A stretch of 64,000 nt of DNA, from contig OX104124.1 in assembly GCA_944474755.1 (NCBI GenBank), positions 29,114,452-29,178,451 of the forward strand, written 5' to 3'. How positions within the stretch are numbered: the stretch's first letter is position 1; the number at the start of each line of letters is the position of its first letter. This stretch comes from Limnoperna fortunei (taxonomy: Eukaryota; Mollusca; Bivalvia; Mytilida; Modiolidae). Below, one piece after another: positions 1-10,279 of the stretch. Made by a program: the position numbers and the translations under genes. The notes beneath the pieces were generated by a model that saw nothing but the letters and a program-made list of their open reading frames with translations, was not told the DNA's origin and searched no databases.

Positions 1-540
1 GTTTATAACTATGTCTCTATTGTTACATTAATAAATCGCCCATGAGTTCTGCTATTTTAATTTTACATTATAAGTCAGCCATGTTTTTTTCTACATGGAC
101 CTGATGTCTTTTACAAACGTACATCTGCTTTCCTCATGTTCCTGACGTACAATGGTATTCGGACAAACCGCGAGACTTTTCCGTCCAACCGCAAACGATA
201 GGGCCTAAAAGGTTTCGAGCGGAAAAAATGCATTTCACCTAGGATACACTTCCGTTCTACTTTAGGTCAAACTTTACTATAGAAAATCGCACTATCAAAA
301 TGAAAAAAAAATCGCCGCATTTCAAAATGCTGAATATCTCTAGAAAATAACTTGATTTCAAAATATACATTTTTTAATTGTAAGAGAAGCATAAGCAGGA
401 TCATACGCGGAAAGCAGTTTTCATTTGTTTTGGATCCATAAAAAAAACTCACAAAAACAAGGTGCCTTGTAGTATAGGAATGTTTCTCGTACGATAAAAT
501 AAGTGTAATTGCTTTATTGTACCTTTAAGTAATTAGTGAA
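1..540. other. Non-coding; diverged dispersed repeat at about 120-460
   Basis: No exon or gene-like frame is supported here. The stretch 120-460 resembles 42170-42420: both have AACCGCGAGA, then ATCAAAATGAAAA, a GCATTTC/GAATTTC step, GTGGATC or TTGGATC, and GTTTTCATTT in a similar order. I read them as two diverged copies of an unnamed dispersed repeat. Remote similarity was judged by eye. Confidence 0.4.
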
Positions 541-544
541 TCCA

Positions 545-1265
545 AATGCCCCAATCTTTCCATGGGTCCAACGTCCCCAAACCTTACATTTAAGTTATTG
601 GAGGATCGATCTGATCCTTACCTTTGAGTATTTGATGGATCTACCTTCCCTTGACATTACCGTTGATGGATCCACCTGACCCTCCCCTTACCTTTTACTA
701 ATTGTTAGTCATTACTCTTCAGCTTACCTGTAAGGTATTTATGGATACCCCCTCCATCCCTCTGAAACTGATTCAACCTCATCAACGTTGGATTAAGTAA
801 CCTTAACGTAATTAATGGACCCAATCTCCGTACTCCAGACGTTTTGTTGTGGGTCCATCAAGTTAAGGTTACTTAAGGTAAGGTTGGGGCAGGAGGACCC
901 ATCAATTACATAAGGTAAGGTTGGAATGGATGCTTCCATCAAACACTTAAGGTAGGACTGGGCAGATTGATTTTGGGTAATTGTGGGCCAGATGGATCCA
1001 CCAATTACTTGGGGCAGATTGATTAAGGTAAGATTGGGAAAGGCAAAATTAAAAGTAAAAGGTTGGGACAGGTCGATCCACAAATTGCTTAAGGTAATAT
1101 TGGGAAGGTGGATCCACAAATGGTTTATTGGCAAGGCTGTGCAGGTGGATCCACTAATTTCTTAAAGGTAAAGTTTGACAGTTGTGTCCACCAATCGGGC
1201 AGGTGGATCCACAAATTGTTTAATGGCAAGGCTGGGGCATGTGATCCATCAATTACTTTAAGGTG
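545..1265. repeat. Degenerate minisatellite that reverses orientation near 840
   Basis: From about 840 rightwards a unit of about 45-60 bp recurs: TTAAGGTAAGGTTGGG, then CAGGTGGATCCA, then CAATTACTTAAGG. Left of 840 the same words appear as reverse complements (GATGGATCCACCTG, CCTTACCTTT). The array is therefore an inverted pair of tandem arrays. Units are diverged and differ in spacing. Short frames here are by-products of the repeat. Confidence 0.75.
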
Positions 1266-1269
1266 TTGT

Positions 1270-2285
1270 ATACATATGCGTTATATATTGTGTATTGTAT
1301 CCTATAAGCTGTATAGCTTTTGGAATAAAGTATTATTATATTCTAAGGTAAAGTGGAAGTGGATTCAATAATCCACATTTTCCTCGTCAAATAACTGATG
1401 TTTGGATGGTAACAATAATTAAAAGTGTAAAATCAGAGATATATAATTACATGTAATTATATGTCTCTGGTAAAATTATGTACACATTTGATTGTTGTTT
1501 AACCTAATCTAGCACAACATTGATTTTTGATGCAGCCGTGGATTTATGTATTTGGTTAAGAGAGATTTGATTTTAATTATTTATCTATTAGCATGACTGC
1601 ATTAAAATGTGCTAACCAATTTTAAGGTTAACAAATATGACAAATGTGTAGGCGTTTATAACACTAATTACAAAACCTGTCTCTAAACTACTTTTACTAT
1701 TGAACACAGTACAATATTCTGACACACCTATTTTAAGGAGGGCATTAAATTAAGATGTGGAATTAACTTGACCCATTTAACAAACAATCAAAAGTAGCCA
1801 TTAAAGTATAAGTTATAAAATGCCTCGAGACAAAAACAATATTATAAATTATTTATTGAAGCTATAAAACTCTCGTAATACCACATTAACAGCACGTTGG
1901 TATTTGAAGCAGAAGGTCACTCTAGATATATATGGTTTACATCTAGAGTAAACTACTGCTTCAAATAACAACATATTCCATGGAATTTAAACTATTAAAG
2001 TTTATTTTAGTAGTTCTTCGACTTTACATTGTATGCACCCTGCCTGTTCTTCGAAATCTGCCAATGTAGGCCTTTTTGATACCATCAGCTGTGATAAGTT
2101 TAATGTTTAGGTGGTTATTGTAATAGGATGATGGACAAAATGATATATGGTTGAAATTTAAATAAAATATATTTTACTTTTGAGAAAATTAATAGTTACC
2201 ATGATTGTTATATATTAGTTAAACACGATCAAAATGAATAATTTAGTCAGTACAAATTTGTTTAAATGGACAAATTATGAAATAA
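1270..2285. other. No gene recognised
   Basis: AT-rich sequence without a recognisable exon. Its only clear structure is the hairpin at 1901-1967. Confidence 0.5.
1901..1967. repeat. Hairpin (inverted repeat)
   Basis: TATTTGAAGCAG (1901-1912) is matched by CTGCTTCAAATA (1956-1967). Inside it, ACTCTAGAT (1919-1927) is matched by ATCTAGAGT (1941-1949). The result is a nested 12-bp plus 9-bp stem with a loop of about 13 nt. Confidence 0.8.
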
Positions 2286-2289
2286 TATT

Positions 2290-2420
2290 TATTCTCTGGA
2301 TCGAAGTAACCATGCACGGTAGGCTGCTTATCAACGGTAAATCACAATATGGTAGGTGTCACTCGACCTTGTCCTGACCTCCGTTTCATTGTCCAGTGGC
2401 CACGCTTAACAGTATTTAGT
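2290..2420 (+). repeat. Single dispersed unit of the 9.7-10.3 kb satellite
   Basis: AGTAACCATGCACGGTAGG, then ATCAACGGTA, GTAGGTGTCACTCGACCTTG and CATTGTCCAGTGGC parallels the tandem units at 9700-10270 (ACCATGCATGGTAGG, TGCTGATCAATAG, TCACTTGACCTTGACC, CATTGACCAATAGC). Confidence 0.6.
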
Positions 2421-2552
2421 ATAGTCTTTCATCAGCAGTACATGACTGTGTCAAATAGTAATATCAATCAATTTCATGCTTCAGTAACTACAGTTCTTGC
2501 ATGAGGTAGTCTCCCTGGAGACATGTCTGTAGGGTGACAATCTGTACATAAG

Positions 2553-2850
2553 TTGATCATTACATGCGCGGATCCAAGGAAAGGAGTACCGGGCGTACGC
2601 CCCCCCCCCCCCCCGCTTAAAATAGAGAGACAGCGAGAGAACGAGAGGGTACAACGAGAGAAAAGGAAAAAGAGGAAAGAGAAAACGAGTAAACGCGTCT
2701 GGATGGCTACCGAATGCTTAGATTCCCGGAGTTTCAGTGGGGATTCGCCCACGTGGACCCCCTACCAGGTGCGCGCCACCCCGGACCGGACCCCTCGCCA
2801 AACTTTAACGCCTCCCCTAACACAAATTCCTGGATCCGCCCCTGCATTAG
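2553..2850. mobile_element. Short non-autonomous DNA element, GGATCC-type ends
   Basis: The left end reads GCGCGGATCCAAGGAAA and the right end reads TTCCTGGATCCGCCCCTG, which is approximately inverted. Such CAGGGGCGGATCCAGG-like ends occur on non-autonomous DNA transposons in many invertebrates. The interior is GC-rich compared with its flanks and includes a C homopolymer near 2600. I could not define a clean target-site duplication. The open frames on both strands are not gene-like. Confidence 0.5.
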
Positions 2851-3090
2851 CAGTAGATGACCATCTATAAATAGCATTTGTTTCAACTGACTATACCTCT
2901 GTTTCTTTATCCATTTGCCAAGTTTCATGGAACGGTAAGTTTGCTGAAAGACGAACAGTTGTTATTTTAATACTGAACAGGCGTAACTACAAGTATCTGA
3001 CAGGTGCATGTACATGAACTGTTTCCACTACTAAAACATTTTTCTTGCACTCATCACAGCTTTTTTTTTATCCATGTTGATTTTTTAAAG

Positions 3091-3185
3091 GATTTATTGG
3101 ATGCTGCTAAAAGTGGTAACTTGAAAAACGCCAAAAAGTGTTTAAAAAGTGGGCCGATGTAAACTACAGGAGTAGAAATGAAAGT
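3091..3185 (+). pseudogene. Ankyrin-repeat exon fragment, frameshifted
   Basis: After TTTTTTAAAG the sequence reads DLLDAAKSGNLKNAKKCLKSG and then runs into a stop. Shifting one base at about 3150 continues as ADVNYRSRNE. The joined pattern (LLDAAKSGN, then a GADVN turn) is the classic ankyrin helix-turn-helix and start of the hairpin. A one-base deletion near 3151 explains the break. No clear donor follows. It is the most 5' fragment of the Roco relic and could belong to a separate ankyrin gene. Confidence 0.55.
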
Positions 3186-3639
3186 TTCCTGCTTATTTTC
3201 ATATGTTCGATCTCTTCTTATTATCTCTTAATGGTATATAATTGTTTTCGGGTAGGATTTGCCATTTATCACTTTCCATACTCTACAATATAGTTCATGT
3301 TGTAAGTGATAAAATGTCTAATTAAATATTTTAATAAGAAAATATTTCATTTACAGTTTTTCGTATTTGTTAAATCCTTCAAGCTTAAAATACATTTTTG
3401 TCCTGTTCTAATAAGAAGAAGTAAAGATGTACAAAATTGCATATTAATGCGCGATCAATAGACCGCTCCAATTTTTTTTGTGGATTATTTTACTATCTAA
3501 AGGGTAAGCCTAGTAATTTATTAATGCACTCTATTCTTGACATAATAAGATGTATATACTTGCGTTTCTTTTATTTATTAGTCATTGAATTTGATAAGAA
3601 AAAGCATTATAAAATTGTGTTATGTTATATTACGTATTC

Positions 3640-3924
3640 TAATATGACGTCCTGCTTTAGCTATGTAAACATAGCCGTGTCAAAATTCCAATAAGTTTAG
3701 TTCGCACATGCGTAAGCTGCGTGTTTTGTGTAAATGTATAAACTGACTTACAAATGCCGTTTATTATGTGTTATCCACATTTATCGTTATTGTTAATAAT
3801 TTAGTTACTTTTAGTCTGAATTCTGACATTTATATGATTTAAACTACTCCCGATATGTTATTTTTTTAACAATTCTGCATTCGAAATATAACGACTTCAC
3901 AATTAGAATTCCGACGTCATATTA
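3640..3924. mobile_element. MITE-like element with 12-bp inverted ends
   Basis: TAATATGACGTC (3640-3651) is exactly inverted as GACGTCATATTA (3913-3924), enclosing 285 bp of AT-rich DNA without coding potential. The same outer word, with extra matching bases (TATTCTAATATGACGTCCT), occurs at 41941-41959, so it is a repeat end and not a chance match. No firm target duplication. Confidence 0.45.
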
Positions 3925-4625
3925 CGCTGAACTGAAAATTTCAACTGGAACAATGCAATTTCGTTAAGATTTCTCAATATTTTTTCTTTAAAAGGTACGT
4001 TTATTCCATAAAATGACGAGAATATATGTTTATGTCAATTTTCTTTGCTTTTTTTTTGGCTTTGTGGCATGCAAATTATAATATGAACTATAAACAGAGA
4101 AGAATGATCAGTAAGACAAACTCAGCACATAAGTCAAACCGTGTTTTATAAATCTTTTCTTGCTGACATGCCCATCTTGTGAAGACGCTCGATGTCGATT
4201 GTTTATTCTATGTTACCGATTACAGGCTCCCTGGAGCTTTTTGTTATTATTTTGACAAATTGACAAATTTTATAAGCATTATTTTGGTGGTTAGGTTGGC
4301 AAAGAGAAAAACAACGTTTATCTGCTTACGATCACCTTTATTTGTTTATTTGACATCTCCATCATAAAGGTATTTTAAACGCTCTTTAAATTTTTTAAAA
4401 TTTTTGATTGGAATTTTTCATTCACTTTTCTTATTGAAAATTGAACTTTAGCATATTTGTCAATGGAGTCCTTCTAATCAAGTATATAATTCATTAAAAA
4501 CTATATCCATACATATCCAAAGAAATTTTATCACAGACAATGTGTTGTTTTAAAGAATAAAATTGAATTGAACCAAATTTTAATATATGGTTTTGAACAC
4601 TGTTTAAACTATTTGTTAATTGCAG

Positions 4626-4730
4626 CAATTCTTAACCATTGGGTGAACTCCATATTGATCTACTGAGGAGAAGATGACGACATTCCCCCAGTGATATTGT
4701 GTTGCAATGCACAAGGACACATTAAACGAG
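4626..4730 (+). pseudogene. Roc (Ras of complex proteins) GTPase exon, broken
   Basis: An exon bounded by TTGCAG and GTACGT reads ILNHWVNSILIY, stop, GEDDDIPPVIL, and then, after a one-base shift, VAMHKDTLNE. In Roc domains the strand before the G4 motif typically reads WLNSIH..., PPVILVGTHKD; here THKD appears as MHKD. Lesions are an in-frame TGA where a Cys is likely ancestral and a frameshift just before the G4 motif. G1 (P-loop) and G3 are not found, so they are lost or were on other exons. Confidence 0.6.
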
Positions 4731-5029
4731 GTACGTATATCAAATCACAACCTAATTGCAGTTTGTTCTTGTAGTATGTTTGTAATCGTTCTTTGACTTT
4801 AAGTTCTTGTTGTTCAGTCGGTGTTATTGCTTAATAACGTATACAGACTTGTCATTGCCCGATGCATATTTTGGCCTTCACAGAGATGGGTTAGCTAGGA
4901 CACTTTATCTACTCACAGATCTGTTAACGGGTATATTTTAATACGTTAAAGAGACCTGCAAATTTAAAACAACTTGCTATAATGAAATGTCATCAGTCAT
5001 CAAAGATAAAAGGGTAATGCAATTTGTTA

Positions 5030-5720
5030 ACACGGTTGCTTTTCGTTTAAACAAGATTCATCAGGGTGTTCAAACCCAAAATGTATTTTAAAACAAAATA
5101 ATTAATGTGTTATCAATCTTTTATCATCAAAATTCTAAAACGTTTTGCTTTATCCGGCTAAGTCCGTCCACGCCTTGCGAATTAAAAGACTTTAAACTTA
5201 AAATCATTTAAAAAAATTGAAGAGCAGTAAATTTAGACTTGTGACTACTGGGCTGGTGATACTTTCGGAGAGTAACAGTTAACCATTTGAATACCGAGGG
5301 CTGCAACTAAAATGTCATCAAAAATACCAAGGTGTAATATTTTCTTTGCCAGACTTTGAATCAAGACTCATCAGTGGCGCCCAAACCCAAAAAGTATTAC
5401 AAATCTAAATAATGACGATGCTGTTGCGCTTTTAACCATCAAAATTTCAAAAAGTTATATAAAATCCTCGAGAGCCATCTACACCTTGCGAATAGAGAAA
5501 ACAGTAGAGCGGTCAATTTAAACAATGAATATATCATTATTCATATTCTTTTCAGCAACGAAACTACTGGGCTGATGATACATTTAGAGGTTACAGTCCA
5601 CCAGCAGCCACATTGACACATAGGTTGCAAAAATTTCATCCAAGATACCATGGTTATAAAATTAATGTACGCCAGGTTTATTAAACAAGCTGATCAGCAA
5701 TATTTATTGAGTTGTACAAA
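5030..5720 (+). repeat. Mussel-type dispersed repeat, two to three tandem units of about 305-330 bp
   Basis: Recurring landmarks are ACAAGATTCATCAGGG (about 5052), TCAAGACTCATCAGTGGCGC (about 5360) and AACAAGCTGATCAGCAA (about 5684), plus two copies of ACTACTGGGCTG(G/A)TGATA and two of AT(A/C)AAAAATACCA-like words. From memory this matches a very abundant mussel repeat (ACTACTGGGCTGGTGATACC, ACTCATCAGTGACGCT). Reverse-orientation copies lie at 50390-50870. Confidence 0.65.
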
Positions 5721-6007
5721 GTTTATGCTGTACTTTAAAATTAACCATTCAAAGTAGCCACTACTGCAGGACATTACTTCAGCATAGAACCCTTGATAAA
5801 ATGTTCAGATATTGTCTTCATTGTCTGTATAAATCGCGTAAACGAAATAGACTCCTGAGAGCCTTATTCATAGCAATAAGTATTGCTGAAATGGCCACAA
5901 TTTATAGCAATTAGTATTGCTGAATGAGCAATGAATATAATTGTTCACATGAATATAATGACAAGCAAAATATTTATTGACATGTATTTGATATACAGTC
6001 CTACCAT

Positions 6008-6150
6008 ATTTTATTACACCCCACTTCGAAGAGGAGGGGGTATACTGGTTTAACCCGTTCCGTTCTTCCGTCCGTCCGCAACAAAACTTTCGTAACAGTT
6101 TTCTTATTTTCCCTTCCCTAAGAATAACGTTAATTAATGTTGTCCAGTGG
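6008..6150 (+). repeat. Dispersed repeat with GGGGGTATACTGG ... CCGTCCGTCCG head
   Basis: ACACCCCACTTCGAAGAGGA, GGGGGTATACTGGTTTAACC and CTTCCGTCCGTCCG are shared with 13199-13280. A related, fuller copy is at 18572-18845. The C/G-rich head forms a short inverted repeat. It lies within the Roco relic. Confidence 0.6.
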
Positions 6151-6407
6151 TTCCGGTTAAAATGATGAAAATATGACATAAACATTTAGCTGTTGTGGAC
6201 AAAGATAAATTGGTCGTTTATATTATTTTTAAGTATGAACAGACTAAGAAGATGACGGAATTGAAATAAGGTTTAAAAGAAATGTTTCAAAACCATTAAC
6301 GTAAAACTCGTATTAGGTATGAATATATATTTTTTATCAATGGAACAGACAGAAATGATTTATAAGTTCATAGATTACAAACGACTTATGTAAACATCGC
6401 ATTCCAG

Positions 6408-7240
6408 CATAAATCATGTGGGAAACGAATGCCAATGGCATGGGTTACTTTGGAGTTACAGCTGTCAGAGATGAGATCAAATTAGTATCAAAAGATGGGC
6501 TGAAAATGTAAATAAACTAAATGGTGACCTTGAAATTACAGACCACCAATTGGACGAGTTCTTGAGAGTTCAACATTCGTTAGGAAAATTTTGTACTTTG
6601 AAGGTCAAGGACTAGCAGATTACGTCAAAGTACAACAAACTACACTAGTTGAAATCTTGAGGTCAATTATTACAGATGATATGTTTTTGCCATCCAACGA
6701 AACTTTAAAAGAAATTCTTAAAGAGGTGACAAAGACAAGAATGATTAAAAAAGAAGACCTGTTCAAACTTTGGTCACATGAAGACTTTAATTGGCACATG
6801 CCTGATGCGGATTCGAAAGTGTTTGTTGCTAAAACATTGACCTATCTTACCTTCCTATAGAACTGAAGCGCAGTAGAATAGAAGAAAATGCTTTGAATGC
6901 CTGATCTCTAAAAGAGACAGATGAAGGCGTTTGTCTTTACGACAATGCTGCGATTCTTTGTATCGACAAATCAAATGAACTGTACATTTTAGTAAATGAA
7001 AAAAGAGTAATTGTGTAGTTGGTAAATAAGCAGTCAAAATATTCAATATCCCGAGATATTGCATCATGTATACAAGAATGTTTGACAGAAAATTTGACAA
7101 CTGCTCTCGAGTTCAACTAATAAAAAATTTTGGAGAGAAATGTAGCAACAAGATATGTTACATTTCAATCTGAGAAGCACAAAACAACCAGTCCTGGACC
7201 TGTAAAAATGGAAAATTACATAAATCAAACAGATTTATCG
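6408..7240 (+). pseudogene. COR (C-terminal of Roc) domain exon, broken
   Basis: The acceptor CATTCCAG is followed by HKSCGKRMPMAWVTLELQLSE, then a frameshift at about 6480 into ISIKRWAENVNKLNGDLEI, TDHQLDEFLRVQHSLGK, and a second shift near 6585 back into ILYFEGQGLADYVKVQQTT, LVEILRSIITDDMFLPSNE. MPMAW near the start and the HxLGxIxYF / LV(D/E)xxxxII(T/R)xxM pattern are the usual COR landmarks. The open stretch 6591-6860 continues with LKEILKEVTKTRMIKKEDLF. After it come stops and remnants such as SRIEENALNA and CIQECLTENLTTALEF. The exon ends in TTATCG before GTAAGT at 7241. At least four lesions make it non-coding. Confidence 0.6.
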
Positions 7241-7244
7241 GTAA

Positions 7245-8315
7245 GTCACTAAACATTTCGAGCATAACAAATTATTTTCCATTTATTTTTCATAAATGAT
7301 ATTCCAATTTTTTTTTACAATTTCGCGTTTTGTCAGAACATGTACCCCCAGTATTACACACTGCGTTTTAAATAAGATATAATTATGACATACTAACACA
7401 TCAAGTGTACAGATATATTTCTTAATAATTCTAATATGATTTGTATATTCAGAATATTTATATTTGATTAGTCGCGATAACTATCGATAGATGGTTTCCA
7501 AGAAATTTATTTTTGGATAAACTAATGAACAGTATTATTTAATAAATGACTTTGGCCAAATATGTTTTGTAACTAGTGTCCCTACATCTGTTTTCCCGGA
7601 TTTAAGGAGAACAAGACAAACTCATTCACAAAAATAAGATTAATTTGTGCGAGTGAATTGGTCTTGCTTGTATACAGATAAATCCAGTGTACACGGTTTA
7701 TAGTTCTAAAAGTAAAAGGTTTGGTGACGAAGGCCTCCATTATTAGCATTCTTATGATGGCCTTCCACTAATATTTGGTTTAATCGCCACTGCTCTCGTG
7801 GTAAGACCAACGCGTGCCTGGATTAATAAATTGTACTACCTTGTTATCTTAAATGCACTTTTTATTTAAAAATTGTCTGCAATAAATGTTGGACTGATAT
7901 TCAAAACGTTCCTTATTTATTGCTTTTATTTTTAGATGCAGGAAAAATGTAAATGTTTGTAAAGGTAAGAAATGAAACAATGGAAGTAGATAAATAAAAA
8001 TTATATCACTGTTTTAACGTGTTTTAATAACGTACAAGATATATACCATACTGTAAAAAATGACAAAGTGTAAACTGTGGAAAATTTCACATAACGTATA
8101 AAAAATCTCACATTAAGCGTGCATTTGTTAGAAAACGGACGGCATACTTTTCTCAACAACAAGATAATAAAACTTATTTACAGTAGTAATATTTACCATT
8201 TATCTGCATTCAGGAAAGTATAAATGTGTGTCATAATTACAAACCTTTACTGGTAAAATGTTATTTGTCAAGTAAAGTGAAGTGTATATTGTAGTCATTA
8301 TTTGGGTTTTTACAG
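7245..8315. other. Intron of the Roco relic; nothing else recognised
   Basis: AT-rich sequence between a GTAAGT donor at 7241 and a TTTTTACAG acceptor ending at 8315. No further exon or repeat family was recognised. Confidence 0.4.
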
Positions 8316-8583
8316 GTCTGAGTCGGAATGTTTAAAATCCTGACAAACATCTTGTAAGACTGGCAAAACTTATTGACATAGAAACATTTGTTGATTTGTC
8401 ATTCACTTAGAAATGAAAATGTCAACCTGGGAAAATATTAAATATAAACATCAAGTTGGTGATGTCATCAATATGCAGCTTGAAGCGTTTTGTGAATTGG
8501 ACAGGTCTGTGCAAAGGCGGTCATTTGAAGATTTGAATAATGCTCTTACTAAATGTAAATACGAAAGCCACATTCTCTGCGAG
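8316..8583 (+). pseudogene. First Death-like domain exon, frameshifted
   Basis: The acceptor GGTTTTTACAG precedes this exon and GTACGT follows it. One frame gives DKHLVRLAKLIDIETFVDLS; after a one-base shift near 8405 it continues as EMKMSTWENIKYKHQ, VINMQLEAFCEL and SFEDLNNALTKCKYESHILC. The pattern (L..LAKLI.....DLS..L, W..IK, Q...L..FCE, F..L..AL..C) is that of a Death-fold domain. It ends in phase 0, matching the next exon. The 5' part has further stops. Confidence 0.5.
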
Positions 8584-9068
8584 GTACGTGTTTTTAGTTG
8601 TGTTCTGTTCCTGCAAACCCATATTTGCTTGGCAACACAATAGGGTTTATTACCAATATTTGCTTTCAGATTTACTGAGAATGCAATATAATGCTGTGCC
8701 AATATCTACTTGCCTCTAGCTTGACTGATCAACTGAATAGTAATTAATACCAGTATAAGCTTTTCTCTAAATATTTTAGCAATGCAGTAAAATTTAGAAC
8801 TTTAACCAATATCTGCTTAACTCTAAATAAACTGAGAAATTGAGTAGGGTTTTATATCAATATCTGTTCCCAATGCAAATTTCCTTTGCACTGCAATACA
8901 ATGTAGTACCCATATCTTCTCCAGCTTAACTGAGCAATCCAATATGATTTAGTCTCTACATCTGCTTCCCCAATAATTAATATGAAATGCTGTATCTGCA
9001 AAAGTTTAAGTAAAAGTTTCTTTATCGCTTACTAAAAGGATGATTACATAGAACCTGTACTTTTTCAG

Positions 9069-9090
9069 ATCTTTAGAGAAGACACAACAG
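9069..9090 (+). pseudogene. 22-nt microexon between the two Death-like exons
   Basis: TTTTTCAG is followed by 22 nt reading IFREDTT plus one base, then GTATAT. It accepts phase 0 from the exon ending at 8583 and leaves phase 1, so the joined codon GAT (D) opens the following exon as DIDNPKLQN. The phase fit at both junctions is the main evidence. Confidence 0.45.
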
Positions 9091-9133
9091 GTATATACGG
9101 AAGCGTATTAGGGCCACCAATTTTTTTTTTATA

Positions 9134-9256
9134 ATTGTCAACTTTTTTCTCGGAATTATCGAATTTACTCTCGGAATTATCGACTTTTATCTCGGAATTA
9201 TCGACTTTAATCTCGGAATTTCCGACTTTAATCTTGGAATTATCGACTTTAATCTC
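9134..9256 (+). repeat. 21-22-bp minisatellite, about six units
   Basis: CTCGGAATTATCGACTTT(A/T)AT is repeated about six times with few changes. The period of 21 in places keeps an open frame (repeating SELST-like residues) that runs into the Death exon; that part of the frame is intron, because the acceptor TTTAATTCAG lies at 9261-9270. Confidence 0.85.
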
Positions 9257-9270
9257 TTATTTTAATTCAG

Positions 9271-9567
9271 ATATTGACAATCCAAAATTACAAAATATTC
9301 CGAACGAAGATACTCTGAGAGGTCTTTCTAAAACGATAGTAAATTGTGCTTTTTCTCTAGGTGTTGAGTTGGATGTAGCTGTCAAAGAAATTAAAAATAC
9401 TTTATATAAATTCAAGAAAGACATGTTTGATCAGAATTTTGACATACTAATGAAGTGGCAAAAAAATGTCTGGTGGTAGTAAAACCATTCGTACTCTGAT
9501 GCATGCACTCTGGATTGTTGATGGTAGAGGATTTGAATTTCTGAAAAGAACTTACAAAATTGTTTAG
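9271..9567 (+). pseudogene. Second Death domain, terminal exon with one-base slip
   Basis: After TTTAATTCAG the frame reads DIDNPKLQNIPNEDTLRGLS, KTIVNCAFSLGVELDVAVKE and FDQNFDILMKWQKN. A shift at the seven-A run 9460-9466 gives MSGGSKTIRTLMHALWIVDG and RGFEFLKRTYKIV, stop. This is a Death domain: LS..I.....LG.EL......I, F.ILMKWQK (helix 5 with its conserved Trp), and T...LM.AL (helix 6). A homopolymer error could explain this single break, but the lesions elsewhere argue for a pseudogene. It is the natural C terminus of a DAPK/Roco-like protein. Confidence 0.6.
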
Positions 9568-9699
9568 TAGTTTATGTAGCAGACAAATGTCAAATGTAAA
9601 AATAACTTATTTATATTACACGATTATTGAATTTATTTTAAGTGTATGATCATAGATGTGTCGTTGTCTCTACTGACCAAATTGTTACAGAAAGTGTTT

Positions 9700-10270
9700 T
9701 GGGCAGCGTCGGCGTTCACCCTCATCTGACCTTGACATACAATTAACTTATGACAATGTTAAATTCTAAGATTATGTCAGTTCCTCAGTTACCATGCATG
9801 GTAGGCTAGCTAGGGTGGCAATATTTAGGTTGCTGATCAATAGTATGTGTCATCGTACCTTGACCTCAATTATATGAACCAGTCCCTATGTTAAATTTGT
9901 GTATATTAGGTCAGTTCAACGGTAATCATGCATGGTAGGGTATAATATTTGGAATATAAATTGCTGATAAATAGTACATGGCAGCCTGGTAGGCATCACT
10001 TGACCTTGACCTTGATTTTCATTGACCAATAGCTGTGTTCATTTCGCTCGGGTCAGTTTGTTCGTAATCATGCTTCGTAGGATGTCAGTATGTGTTATAC
10101 AGGTTCCTTACCTTGACCTAAATTTTAAGGTGTAGAGCTACGTTTAAGTTATAATGTTAGGTCAATTCCTTAGTCATCATGCATGGTGGGATGACAATAT
10201 TTGATTTGTAGTTTGCTCATTAGCAGAACATGACACTCTGCATGTGTCACTTGACGTTGCCTTTTATATT
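9700..10270 (+). repeat. Tandem repeat, about four diverged units of 120-150 bp
   Basis: Each unit carries TGACCTTGACC, CATTGACCA, TTAGGTCAGTTCCTCAGT, ATCATGCATGGTAGG and TGCTGATCA in the same order. Starts are near 9728, 9870, 10003, 10111 and 10250. A single copy lies at 2290-2420. Confidence 0.7.
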
Positions 10271-10279
10271 AGTGACTAC

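Larger units (their letters stand above)
3091..9567 (+). pseudogene. Decayed Roco-type gene: ankyrin - Roc - COR - Death - Death
   Basis: Five coding fragments lie in order on the + strand: an ankyrin unit (3091-3185), a Roc GTPase segment (4626-4730), a COR segment (6408-7240), and two Death-like segments (8316-8583 and 9271-9567) joined by a 22-nt exon (9069-9090). The ankyrin-Roc-COR-Death order is that of DAPK1-like Roco proteins, which signal in cell-death pathways; bivalves have many Roco and Death proteins. Most fragments keep AG and GT splice sites, but lesions are spread throughout: a frameshift in ankyrin, a stop and frameshift in Roc, stops and frameshifts in COR, a frameshift in Death 1, and a one-base slip in a seven-A run in Death 2. 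Satellite and dispersed repeats fill the introns. I infer a pseudogene. A few lesions could be assembly errors, but not all of them. Family assignment is from motif memory. Confidence 0.6.

Noticed and set aside
2474..2928. Overlapping Pro/Arg-rich frames on both strands
   Set aside because: They arise from the GC-rich interior and C homopolymer of a short DNA element.
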